A program made the translations under genes and the position numbers. A model generated the notes under the pieces. It made no database searches, had not been told where the DNA came from, and worked only from the letters and a program-made list of their open reading frames with translations. Positions 51,948 to 61,705 of a stretch of DNA of 64,000 nucleotides are shown here, one piece after another (position 1 is the stretch's first letter; each line of letters starts with the position of its first letter). The stretch is from Aequorivita capsosiphonis DSM 23843 (GTDB lineage Bacteria > Bacteroidota > Bacteroidia > Flavobacteriales > Flavobacteriaceae), in the NCBI RefSeq assembly GCF_000429125.1, contig NZ_KE386850.1:231610-295609 (forward strand), read 5' to 3'.

Positions 51948-54900
51948 ATGAAAAAATCCTACTTAATCTTTCTCCTTAGCCTTCTTTTTACATTTTCAGG
52001 ATGGGCACAGGGACAACTTCAAGCCTTTAAGGACGATGTAGAACTACAAGCTGATTTTACCCAAAATGACTTAATAGGATGGACTTCCCTAGATCTGGAT
52101 GGTCTGAATACCGCCGGGCCTTTTCAGAATTTTCCAGGGAAAGGTGGTCCCTTGGGCTTTATTGTTTATAACCCTTCCCAAACCGATCCAGTAAACACAT
52201 TGGAAGCGTATATTCCGTATTCTGGGGAAAAGTACTTTGCGAGCGTTTCATCTTATGATGGACCGTCAAACGACTGGCTGATTTCTGATGAACTGGCAGA
52301 CCATCCCGGAGGCGTATTATCATTTTATGTGAAAAGCTCCTTTGACTATTCAGGCCCGGATGCGTTTAAAGTAGCCTACTCAAACACCAGCGCAGAGCCG
52401 GATGACTTTATTTTCTTTAATGGCGGAAACACCACTGCTCCGTCAACCAACTGGGCTAAGTTTGAATACGTAATCCCTGCAGGTGCAAAGCATCTCGCTA
52501 TAAATTGCGTCTCGGAAGCCGTGATGATGCTGGTAGATGATATTCAGTTTGTTCACAACGTAGAACCACTAGCACCAGACACTATTACCGATTTTTCAAT
52601 GAATACTGTGCTGGGTAGTGATATTGAGGTTACCTTGGATTGGGTAAATCCTACTCTAGATAAGGCTGGCAACCCTCTTAGCAATATGACGGGCATAAAG
52701 ATATACAGAGGTACCCACCCTATGAACCTTACTGAAATTGACGATCTCCCTTCCGCAGCAGGCCAAAGCATGCAATATGTTGACGTTTTACCTGAAGGAG
52801 GTTCCTATATATACAGGTTCGTCCCTTATAACACCTCTGGCAACGGAAATGTTTATACCACGCCACTCACGTTTTTTGGTTATGAAACAATCCCCGGAGC
52901 TCCAAAAAATATAACTTTCACCCAAAACGGAAGCTTACAGACCGTGATTTCTTGGGATGAGGTAGATTATGGGGTCTTGGGTGGCACTCTTGAAAACCCT
53001 GTGGTAGGTTATACGTTAACCCGCAGTTTGGGAAGTGTAACAGAAACCTTGGCCGAAATGCACCCAAGCATTACCTATACAGAAACAACAATTCCTGACT
53101 TCAATTTATATACCTATGAAATAGTGGCGCAAACCAGTCCTACTGATTTTGGTATTCCTGCAGTAGTTTCAGCCTATTCTGGTATGAATGCAGATCAGGA
53201 GTCGGTAACCAGTGGTAATAAGGCTTCAGATCAGGCCTTTGAACTTAGCAGGTCTTCAATCATTTCGCAGAGTATCTATAAAGCCGATGAAATTGGCAGC
53301 AGTGGTCTTATTACGGCTCTTTCCTATTTCGGAAATCTGGGAACTACCTCCACATCTCGCTACAAAATATATATGAGCACCACGGATCGCGATGTTTTTG
53401 GAACCAATCTCGACAATGCAGTTTGGGAATATTTTGGAGATCAAAAACTATTATTTGATGGCGATATTGAATTTCCTGCAGGTCGCAATGCGATTACCAT
53501 TGACCTGGATCAACCCTTTTATTATGACGATGCCAACAACGAAAACGTGATTATTACCATTGTAAAACCATTGTTGGCGAATCCTCCTTCGGTCGATCCG
53601 AGAGAGTTTTACAATACTTCGGTAGATGATATGCGCACCTATTATGCCATTGGTTATTCTGTTGACCTTAGCTTAGCGAGCACCCAACCCCCAGCTTGGT
53701 CCACAGAAGAAGTGCCCACCATTCCAAGTATAGTTTCCGAAAAAAGAATGGATTATGGCAGTATGGCGGGAGTGGTTACGCAGCTTATAGATGGCGAACC
53801 TTTGGAAGGTGTAATGGTTAAAATTACTCCTGAAGACGCAGCTACCTATCAAACCGAAACCACTACAACAGATGCAACTGGAGCCTATCTTTTTCCAGCT
53901 CTGTTACCCGGCAATTATTTGGCCACTTATAGCAAAGACAGCTTTGATACGTATGAAACAAGCATAGTTATTGAATCCAATGAACAGCTAAGCTTGGATG
54001 TAGCAATGATGAGTTCCGTTCCTATCTTAATTTCGGGAACCGTAGTTGATGCTGCAGGAAACGCAATTGAAGGCGTAAGCCTAAATTTAACAGGGTTTTC
54101 TGACTTCACCACTCAAAGTGATGCAACCGGAAACTTTACCTTGGAAGCTTTTGCTGAAAAAGAATATGACCTTGAAGTTTTCCATCCGTTATATGATGCT
54201 GAATCTTTGTCTTTTACAAGTGAGGACGATGATTACACACTTGCTACTTTTACCCTAAGTCTTACCCCGCATAAACCTGGTGATGTTGTGGCTGTTAACA
54301 ATGATGGTGTAGGAGAAGTAAACTGGAGAATACCTGTTGGGCATTACAATGAAATGGAGATAGGTTGGGGTAGCTTTGACACCGCTGGAGATTCCTACGG
54401 TAACGGTGGCGATCCATTTATTGCTGGAATCAGATTTGAAACTTCCGATCTGCAAACGCAAATAGCCCAAGATGCGGAGCTTACGCATGTAAAAGCTTAT
54501 ATAGCCAACAATGCCGAAATTATCATCAAAGTATTTGAAGGGGAGGACGCTGCGGAACTTATTCATTCGCAACCTGCTTCCATCACCGAGGAAGGTTGGT
54601 ATGTCTTCGAACTTACTACATCTTTACCGATTGATGTTTCCAAAGAACTTTGGATAGGAATAGAATTTCTTGCCGGACAATATGGCGCCTACCCAATAGG
54701 TTTGGACGACGGACCAAACGCTCCGGGCAGAAAGGGAAGTATGAAATATGAAAATGGCGTATGGACTGGCTTAAACCTTACCAATAAAAACTGGAATATT
54801 TACGGAATCGTCAACAATACGATGGATGCCGATCCAACAGGCTATAAGGTTTACCGGAGTCCTGCGGCAGCAAATGATTGGACAGAGCTAACGCCAACGC

Positions 54901-56288
54901 CTATAACTGAAACATCTTTCGACGATACCACGCTCGCCAATGCCGCCCAAAACTTCTATAAATATGGAATTACTGCAGAATACGAAGATAACCTAACCTC
55001 TGAAAAAGCGATTTCGAATGAAATTCAACATAATATGTTCTTTGACTTTACCTTAGATGTAGCTACCGATTTCGGAAGTGCAGCAGGCGCTTATATTTCC
55101 ATTTGGAATGACGATAACTTTGCCGAGGCTTTTGTTCCTGCTTCCGCATCTACGGTTACTTTCAATGAATTATTACACGGAGATTATAATATAAGAGTAG
55201 AGCTGGAAAACTATGAAATTGTAAGTCTTTCAGAAGTTGAGGTTGAAGAAAATGGTACCCTCACCGTACCATTAAACCTGCTAAAAGTGCAGCCTTCCAA
55301 TCTAACGGCTACCATTGAATCGGCCTCATCAGCAAGACTTGATTGGACGCTTCACAGTACTTTTACCGATCAAATGGAGCGATACGAAGATTTTGAACGC
55401 GAAAGTATAGGGGATTATGTATTGAAAGATTTAGATGGTCTGGAGACCTATACCTACACTAATTTCACCTGGCCCAATGCTGGAGTGCCTATGTCGTTTA
55501 TGGTCTTTAATCCGTATTCAACTACTCCGGCAGTAGATTTTGATGCTGTTTCCGGACGTAGGTTTCTAACCGGCTTTGCGGGACCCAATGGTGTTAACAA
55601 CGATTGGTTGATTATTCCGGCCGGATCTGGAGATTTCGCCTTTATGGCCGCTTCGCTGGTGGGGACAGATCCAGAAAAAATGCAAGTATTTTATTCCACT
55701 ACTGGAAGCGAAGTTTCAGACTTTACAGCGTTCGGTGATATAATAAGTGTGCCAGAAGCTTGGACGGAATATTCCTATGAAGCACCCGAAGATACCAAGT
55801 TTGTAGCTATAAATTACGTAAGCTACGATACCTATATTCTGAAAATTGACGATGTAACTTATGAAAAAAAATACGATCACGCCCTTTCTTACAATATATA
55901 TCTTGATGGGGAATTGGTTTCTGAAGACTTAACGGAAACAACTTTTACCCTGCAAAACCTCACCAACGGAACCCATATTGCTGAGGTTGAAGCGGTCTAT
56001 GAAACAGGAGTCTCAGAAAAAACAGAAGTTATTATAAACCTTTTAGGCGTAGAAAGTCACCAAACTGCAGATTTCCAGATATATCCAAACCCTTCCAAGG
56101 GTAGATTCTCTTTGGTGCTTGAGAATAGAGCTCAAGTAAGCATTATCGATATGCACGGAAGAGTGATGAATTCTACTGAAAAGGAAGCTGGTACATCTGT
56201 AATGGATTACAATCTCGCCGCTGGAACCTATATTATTCAGGTGAAAACAGAAGAAGGAACTTCTTTTAAAAAGCTGGTCGTTTACTAA
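51948..56288 (+). CDS. large secreted multidomain protein with T9SS type A sorting domain
   Basis: A 1446-residue protein secreted by the type IX system. A signal peptide covers 1-20. Two cleaved-adhesin / choice-of-anchor-J-like domains are near 27-205 (DLIGWTSLDLDGLNT, VMMLVDDIQFVHN) and about 1145-1320 (VLKDLDGLETYTYTNFTW, KIDDVTYEKK). Between them lie fibronectin-type III-like units and two carboxypeptidase-regulatory domains (about 605-695 and 696-780, EGVMVKITPEDAATYQTET and GVSLNLTGFSDFTT). The C-terminal sorting domain begins IYPNPSKGRFSLVLENRA (about 1376) and ends GTSFKKLVVY. No protease motif is seen, so an adhesive or surface-structural role is more likely than enzymatic. Confidence 0.88.
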   Translation: MKKSYLIFLLSLLFTFSGWAQGQLQAFKDDVELQADFTQNDLIGWTSLDLDGLNTAGPFQNFPGKGGPLGFIVYNPSQTDPVNTLEAYIPYSGEKYFASVSSYDGPSNDWLISDELADHPGGVLSFYVKSSFDYSGPDAFKVAYSNTSAEPDDFIFFNGGNTTAPSTNWAKFEYVIPAGAKHLAINCVSEAVMMLVDDIQFVHNVEPLAPDTITDFSMNTVLGSDIEVTLDWVNPTLDKAGNPLSNMTGIKIYRGTHPMNLTEIDDLPSAAGQSMQYVDVLPEGGSYIYRFVPYNTSGNGNVYTTPLTFFGYETIPGAPKNITFTQNGSLQTVISWDEVDYGVLGGTLENPVVGYTLTRSLGSVTETLAEMHPSITYTETTIPDFNLYTYEIVAQTSPTDFGIPAVVSAYSGMNADQESVTSGNKASDQAFELSRSSIISQSIYKADEIGSSGLITALSYFGNLGTTSTSRYKIYMSTTDRDVFGTNLDNAVWEYFGDQKLLFDGDIEFPAGRNAITIDLDQPFYYDDANNENVIITIVKPLLANPPSVDPREFYNTSVDDMRTYYAIGYSVDLSLASTQPPAWSTEEVPTIPSIVSEKRMDYGSMAGVVTQLIDGEPLEGVMVKITPEDAATYQTETTTTDATGAYLFPALLPGNYLATYSKDSFDTYETSIVIESNEQLSLDVAMMSSVPILISGTVVDAAGNAIEGVSLNLTGFSDFTTQSDATGNFTLEAFAEKEYDLEVFHPLYDAESLSFTSEDDDYTLATFTLSLTPHKPGDVVAVNNDGVGEVNWRIPVGHYNEMEIGWGSFDTAGDSYGNGGDPFIAGIRFETSDLQTQIAQDAELTHVKAYIANNAEIIIKVFEGEDAAELIHSQPASITEEGWYVFELTTSLPIDVSKELWIGIEFLAGQYGAYPIGLDDGPNAPGRKGSMKYENGVWTGLNLTNKNWNIYGIVNNTMDADPTGYKVYRSPAAANDWTELTPTPITETSFDDTTLANAAQNFYKYGITAEYEDNLTSEKAISNEIQHNMFFDFTLDVATDFGSAAGAYISIWNDDNFAEAFVPASASTVTFNELLHGDYNIRVELENYEIVSLSEVEVEENGTLTVPLNLLKVQPSNLTATIESASSARLDWTLHSTFTDQMERYEDFERESIGDYVLKDLDGLETYTYTNFTWPNAGVPMSFMVFNPYSTTPAVDFDAVSGRRFLTGFAGPNGVNNDWLIIPAGSGDFAFMAASLVGTDPEKMQVFYSTTGSEVSDFTAFGDIISVPEAWTEYSYEAPEDTKFVAINYVSYDTYILKIDDVTYEKKYDHALSYNIYLDGELVSEDLTETTFTLQNLTNGTHIAEVEAVYETGVSEKTEVIINLLGVESHQTADFQIYPNPSKGRFSLVLENRAQVSIIDMHGRVMNSTEKEAGTSVMDYNLAAGTYIIQVKTEEGTSFKKLVVY

Positions 56289-56313
56289 TTGGAGCATAAA
56301 TCAATTAATCTAG

Positions 56314-56355
56314 ATAACCGTCTCATTTGCCTAAAATGAGACGGTTATTTTTTTT
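56314..56355 (+). terminator. rho-independent terminator of the T9SS protein gene
   Basis: A perfect 15-bp stem (ATAACCGTCTCATTT / AAATGAGACGGTTAT) with a 5-base loop, then TTTTTTT. It is 25 bases after the stop. Confidence 0.95.
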
Positions 56356-56421
56356 CTAATATTGAAGAGATCTCTTGGGCAACCGAAAGATTATCTCGAT
56401 AGGGGCAAGTATTGTCAGGTA

Positions 56422-56661
56422 TCAATTGCCAGTGGTGTGATGTGAAAAGTGAGTTTCAGAATCACAGCTTTCTTTATTTTTCTTTCTGAAGAGATTTCCA
56501 ATTCTTTTAAAGATATTATTTCTGACGATAACCACTTCACCCATTAAAAAATCTGCTTCAGTGAGGTCAATATTTAGAAATCCGGTATTCTGATCTATCG
56601 GTATTTCTTGGGATTCATAGCCAATAAATGAAACTATTAGCACGGGGTTTATAATCGACAT
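56422..56661 (-). pseudogene. fragment of a carboxypeptidase-regulatory-like domain protein
   Basis: 79 codons that read as the middle and end of a CarboxypepD_reg-like domain: LIVSFIGYESQEIPIDQNT, then LNIDLTEADFLMGEVVIVRNN. The usual N-terminal half of the domain (GxVxDxxGxPLxGAxVxV) is absent upstream, where no ORF is open, and no barrel or other domain follows. It is probably the remnant of a TonB-receptor or surface-protein gene, or a very short secreted protein with a missing signal. Confidence 0.5.
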
Positions 56662-56757
56662 CTATCTGATTTACCAAAGATTAACAACTTCTTAATAGAG
56701 AGTCTTTCGGCATTGGAATATATTGTAGGAAAAAGTATCCAACTAAAAAATGAAACT

Positions 56758-57195
56758 ATGAAAACTGTCAAGACTTTAATGTTATTACTATTTGTCACTA
56801 CTATAGCCGTGGCGCAAGACCTAAACCCCTCAGAACTTCCCGAGACGGTTAAAAATGCCTTTCTAAAAGATTACTCCAAAGCCACCGATGTGGAGTGGGA
56901 ACGAGATATGGAAAATTACAAAGTGGAATTTGATATGGAGCGAATGGAACAAGAGATATGGTACACGGCTTCCGGAGAAGTGATTAAAAAGGAACAGGAT
57001 ATCACTGAAGCGGATCTTCCACAAGGGATACGGGATGCCATTAAATCAAAATACCCAGATTACCGCGTTGACGATGTAGAAATGACATGGCAAGATGGAA
57101 AAACCACTTATGAAGTAGAGCTTGAAAAAGGAAAAGAAGAATGGAAAATCGTTTATGACTCCAACGGAAATGTTCTTCAAGAACGTAGAGATTAG
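56758..57195 (+). CDS. PepSY-like (DUF2874) secreted protein
   Basis: A 145-residue exported protein (signal peptide about 1-19, ending VAQD). Two PepSY-like units are visible: LPETVKNAFLKDYSKATDVEWERDMENYKVEFDMERMEQEIWYTASGEVI (residues about 25-75) and LPQGIRDAIKSKYPDYRVDDVEMTWQDGKTTYEVELEKGKEEWKIVYDSNG (about 88-140). Each begins with LP..I/V, as in the DUF2874 family. Start ATG 56758 is chosen for the signal peptide; the TTG 15 codons earlier adds nothing. Small periplasmic proteins of this type often inhibit or assist secreted enzymes, but the partner is unknown. Confidence 0.85.
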   Translation: MKTVKTLMLLLFVTTIAVAQDLNPSELPETVKNAFLKDYSKATDVEWERDMENYKVEFDMERMEQEIWYTASGEVIKKEQDITEADLPQGIRDAIKSKYPDYRVDDVEMTWQDGKTTYEVELEKGKEEWKIVYDSNGNVLQERRD

Positions 57196-57257
57196 TGAAG
57201 GGAGGGTGGGCAAGAGTGAATAGTATCGTTTAAAACAAGCCGTCTTAAGTCTTACCC

Positions 57258-57275
57258 TTGCCTGCCGGCAGGTCC
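57258..57275. repeat. short copy of the 20-bp palindrome in a GTCTTAC..GTCC word
   Basis: TTGCCTGCCGGCAGG inserted between GTCTTACCC and TCCTATG. Confidence 0.6.
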
Positions 57276-57440
57276 TATGCCTTTCCAAAAGTAGCTCTAA
57301 CTCCTGCTTCCATTTCGTGAAAGCGTCAAATAGTTTTATTTCCATACATTCTATAAAACACTTCAGAAATATGTCAAATTTAAAGGTGCTGTTATCAATT
57401 TTATATTAAATGATATCATTTGTTTTGTTGGTATATACTC

Positions 57441-57551
57441 GCATTAACTCATTATATAGGCATTAACGTTGGTTAATGCCAACAGTGCTTTAGTGTTCAG
57501 CTTAAAGAATTTCCCTATATTTGTTGGGAAATACCAACGTTAAGCATTAAA
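57441..57551. promoter_or_regulatory. hipBA operator region: palindrome plus direct repeats
   Basis: A perfect 9-base inverted repeat GGCATTAAC / GTTAATGCC separated by GTTG spans 57459-57480. Extra half sites GCATTAA(C/A) occur at 57441 and 57544. TTAACGTTGG at 57463 is repeated inverted at 57534-57543, and GTTGG / CCAAC at 57523 and 57534 form another small palindrome. Binding of HipB here would cover the -7 box, giving autoregulation as in other hipBA operons. Confidence 0.75.
57516..57523 (+). promoter_or_regulatory. Bacteroidota -7 promoter box of hipBA
   Basis: TATATTTG fits TAnnTTTG, 41 bases before hipB, and lies between the operator elements. Confidence 0.6.
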
Positions 57552-57564
57552 ATCACACATAAAG

Positions 57565-57918
57565 ATGGGAAATACTAACATAGATTGGGTTCAAATGACA
57601 GATATAGCTATCGTAGCGCAAATAGGCAGTTTTATAAAACAAACTCGTTTGGGCATAAATAAATCCCAAGCCCAACTGGCTATAGACGCTGGGTTAAACC
57701 GATGGACTATCAGTCAGATAGAGCGTGGTGAGTCGGTATCACTATCAAGCTTGATTCAAATATTGAGGGCATTAGATGCTTTGTTTGTACTAAATAGCTT
57801 TGAGGTTAACGAAACCATCAGTCCATTGGCATACGCTAAACTAAAAAGGGAGCAACGGGAGCGAGCGGGTAGAAGCGAGAGCAAATCCACCAATAAAGAA
57901 GACGATTTAGGATGGTAG
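57565..57918 (+). CDS. hipB: HipB-like antitoxin, HTH transcriptional regulator
   Basis: A 117-residue DNA-binding protein with one HTH_3 (Cro/C1) domain at residues about 20-75: IGSFIKQTRLGINKSQAQLA, then IDAGLNRWTISQIERGES. The C-terminal 40 residues are basic/charged and likely contact the toxin. It overlaps hipA by seven bases (ATGGTAG). It should repress the operon through the palindromes directly upstream and neutralise HipA, as in known HipBA modules. Confidence 0.9.
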   Translation: MGNTNIDWVQMTDIAIVAQIGSFIKQTRLGINKSQAQLAIDAGLNRWTISQIERGESVSLSSLIQILRALDALFVLNSFEVNETISPLAYAKLKREQRERAGRSESKSTNKEDDLGW

Positions 57919-59213
57919 ATGCAGCCGAAATAAAATTATGGGGGCAGCTGGTAGGGGCTGTTCGTTGGGATGCACAAACCCAATTGGCAAGTTTTCAATA
58001 CAGCCCCAACTTCCTTAGAAGGGAATGGGATATTTCACCTATAAAAATGCCTATATCTGAAGGATCTCGTATTTTTTCATTTCCCGAATTACGCCGAGAT
58101 AAAAACGATAGCGTAGATACCTTTAAAGGCTTACCGGGCTTATTGGCAGACGCTTTGCCAGATCGATATGGAAATCAGTTAATCAACCTGTGGTTGGCAA
58201 AAAACGGACGTCCAGCAAATAGTATGAATCCTGTAGAGCAACTTTGTTTTATAGGTACACGATCTATGGGAGCTTTGGAATTTGAACCAGCTCAAATAGC
58301 TGCTCAAAATATATTTGATATAGAAATAAGCAGTTTGGTAACGGCAGCACAGCACATGCTGTCTAAAAAAGTACAGCTAAGCACCAATTTAGATGCCGAT
58401 GAAGAAAAAGCCTTATCTGAAGTATTAAAAGTTGGAACTTCGGCAGGTGGTGCACGCCCAAAAGCGGTGATTGCTTACAACGAAAAAACAGGAGCTGTAA
58501 AATCCGGGCAAACAGATGTACCAAAGGGTTTTGAACATTGGCTGTTAAAATTGGATGGCGTGAGCGATGCCCAGTTTGGCGAAACCCACGGATGGGGCCG
58601 TGTAGAATACGCCTATTATCTTATGGCAAAAGATGCGGGTATCATTATGATGGACAGCGAGTTATTAGAAGAAAATGGCCGAGCTCATTTTATGACTAAA
58701 CGTTTCGATAGGGAAGGAAAGCTTAAACATCATATTCAAACTTGGTGCGGATTACAACATTACGACTACAACAACTTATACGGCTATAGTTATGAACAGC
58801 TGTTCCAGACCATGCGTGTCTTGAGATTGACCTATCCCGAGGCAGAAGAGATGTTTAAGCGTATGGTGTTTAACGTTTTGGCTACTAATTATGACGATCA
58901 CACTAAAAACTTTTCATTTAGATTAAAACAAGGAAAATCATGGGAATTGGCGCCAGCTTATGACGTGTGTTATGCTTACGATCCTACAAATATTTGGGTA
59001 AGCCAGCATACATTAAGCATTAATGGGAAGCACAAGGGCATCACACTAAACGATTTAATGAGCATTGCAAAAGCTAATAACATTAAAAAAGGGGAAGCTA
59101 TTATTAAAGAGATAAGTAAAGTGGTTGCGAATTGGCCTACTTATGCCAAAAAAGTAAACCTAGCACAAGGATTAACCACAGCCATAGCGAAAACGCATTT
59201 AAAAATGCATTAG
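57912..59213 (+). CDS. hipA: HipA-type serine/threonine kinase toxin
   Basis: A 433-residue kinase toxin of the HipA family. The N-terminal couple domain (about 1-110) is present. The ATP/regulatory loop GTSAGGARPKAVIA is at 175-188, with Ser177 placed like the autophosphorylated Ser150 of E. coli HipA. The catalytic block NVLATNYDDHTKNFSF includes Asp328 and Asp329, and the metal-binding AYDVCY follows about 20 residues later. All expected residues are intact. The E. coli protein phosphorylates glutamyl-tRNA synthetase and induces persistence; the target here is unknown. The downstream R1 repeat suggests the module arrived by transfer. Confidence 0.92.
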   Translation: MVDAAEIKLWGQLVGAVRWDAQTQLASFQYSPNFLRREWDISPIKMPISEGSRIFSFPELRRDKNDSVDTFKGLPGLLADALPDRYGNQLINLWLAKNGRPANSMNPVEQLCFIGTRSMGALEFEPAQIAAQNIFDIEISSLVTAAQHMLSKKVQLSTNLDADEEKALSEVLKVGTSAGGARPKAVIAYNEKTGAVKSGQTDVPKGFEHWLLKLDGVSDAQFGETHGWGRVEYAYYLMAKDAGIIMMDSELLEENGRAHFMTKRFDREGKLKHHIQTWCGLQHYDYNNLYGYSYEQLFQTMRVLRLTYPEAEEMFKRMVFNVLATNYDDHTKNFSFRLKQGKSWELAPAYDVCYAYDPTNIWVSQHTLSINGKHKGITLNDLMSIAKANNIKKGEAIIKEISKVVANWPTYAKKVNLAQGLTTAIAKTHLKMH

Positions 59214-59309
59214 CGCAAAGTGATGATAGAAAAATTTATAACACCCATTAGCCATACTCAAAGGTGACTCATAAAAAAAGCAGCTATTGTTGAGATTGTA
59301 GTGAGCAGT

Positions 59310-59450
59310 AGCTCCACCTACGCAGAAAAAGCTTGTGCCTCCGCTAGAATACTACATCGAATTGGCTACGAAGGCCTTAAACCTGCCCGTCCAGTAGGCG
59401 GGGCTTCGGCGACACGCGGTCGGTGGACAGGAGTAAGCAGTAGAGCCTCT
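59310..59450. other. GC-rich structured stretch downstream of hipA
   Basis: 59380-59435 is much richer in G+C than its surroundings and contains the arms GTCCA and TGGAC around a GGCGGGGCTTCGGCGACACG core. Direct repeats GAGCAGTAG / AAGCAGTAGAGCCTC flank it. It may be a transcript end or a remnant of transferred DNA. Confidence 0.35.
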
Positions 59451-59564
59451 TAACAATACACATTTTCATCGTTTGAAACAAGCCGTCCTAGGTCTATCAT
59501 CTAACTACTTTTGTAATAAACTGACGCTTTATAGCTTAGATCTATATGGAGAAAGATATGGCTA

Positions 59565-59785
59565 AACCATTCTTTACAAATTTTATAGGGCACTCAAAAC
59601 AGACTGAAAGTCTGTTCCACCTGTCTGCCGGCAGGCAGGTTCGTGAAATCTAAAGCGTCCTGTTTGCGCCATCATTTTAAAGAATGAATGAATATTCGTG
59701 TATATTAGTGCTATTCATAGCAGTACTTTGGGCCCAAGATAGATAAAGTTTGTGATCTCGGGCGCGCTCGAGTGAGGGACTTACG
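59565..59785 (+). repeat. dispersed repeat R1, copy A (with palindrome insert)
   Basis: ACAGACT-GAA-AGTCTGT, CCTGTCTGCCGGCAGGCAGG (59620-59639), TTCGTGAAATCTAAAGCG, a diverged middle, AGCAGTACTTTGGGC, AGATAAAGTTTGTGATCTCG, GAGTGAGGGACTTA. Confidence 0.8.
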
Positions 59786-59808
59786 GCTTCCTGTCCTACG
59801 TCTTACCG

Positions 59809-59828
59809 CCTGCCTGCCGGCAGGCAGG
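59809..59828. repeat. perfect 20-bp palindrome CCTGCCTGCCGGCAGGCAGG
   Basis: A perfect copy; the flanking word is GTCTTACCG..TCCAATG, as at 57258. Confidence 0.85.
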
Positions 59829-59850
59829 TCCAATGTCTTTTCGAAAATAG

Positions 59851-61368
<1,518 letters not shown>

Positions 61369-61396
61369 TAACTTCAGTGTTGGCTCTTTGACCAAG

Positions 61397-61431
61397 TTTA
61401 TCCTAAGCCCAGCTGCCAAGCTTAGGATAAA
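61397..61431 (+). terminator. hairpin after the GH109-like gene
   Basis: A perfect 12-bp stem TTTATCCTAAGC / GCTTAGGATAAA with an 11-base loop, 28 bases after the stop. No T-run follows, so it may be a stabilising hairpin rather than a true terminator. The rest of the gap to 61705 holds only the direct repeat GTGAAATCAG at 61552 and 61583. Confidence 0.6.
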
Positions 61432-61705
61432 TACCGACTTAATATTCGAAAAAAAAATATAGTTGAACGCACTTTTGGGAGTCAGAGAAGGTTCAGATAA
61501 ATTCGCTTACCTGCAAAACTCCCAATTAGCAAATCCACACCTTGTCTTCATTGGTGAAATCAGCAATTAGTCCTTTATTAGTGAAATCAGAGGAACTAAA
61601 ATCTACTTGATCTCAGGTGGATTACCAAATCCCCAGTTAACAAATCACAAAAACGTTCTTAAATATTTTGAATTATTTATACATTTACCCACCCCATTCC
61701 AACCT

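Noticed and set aside
59310..59450. integron attC-like site near TTAACAATAC
   Set aside because: The R and L core sites with proper spacing are not present, and no integrase is nearby.
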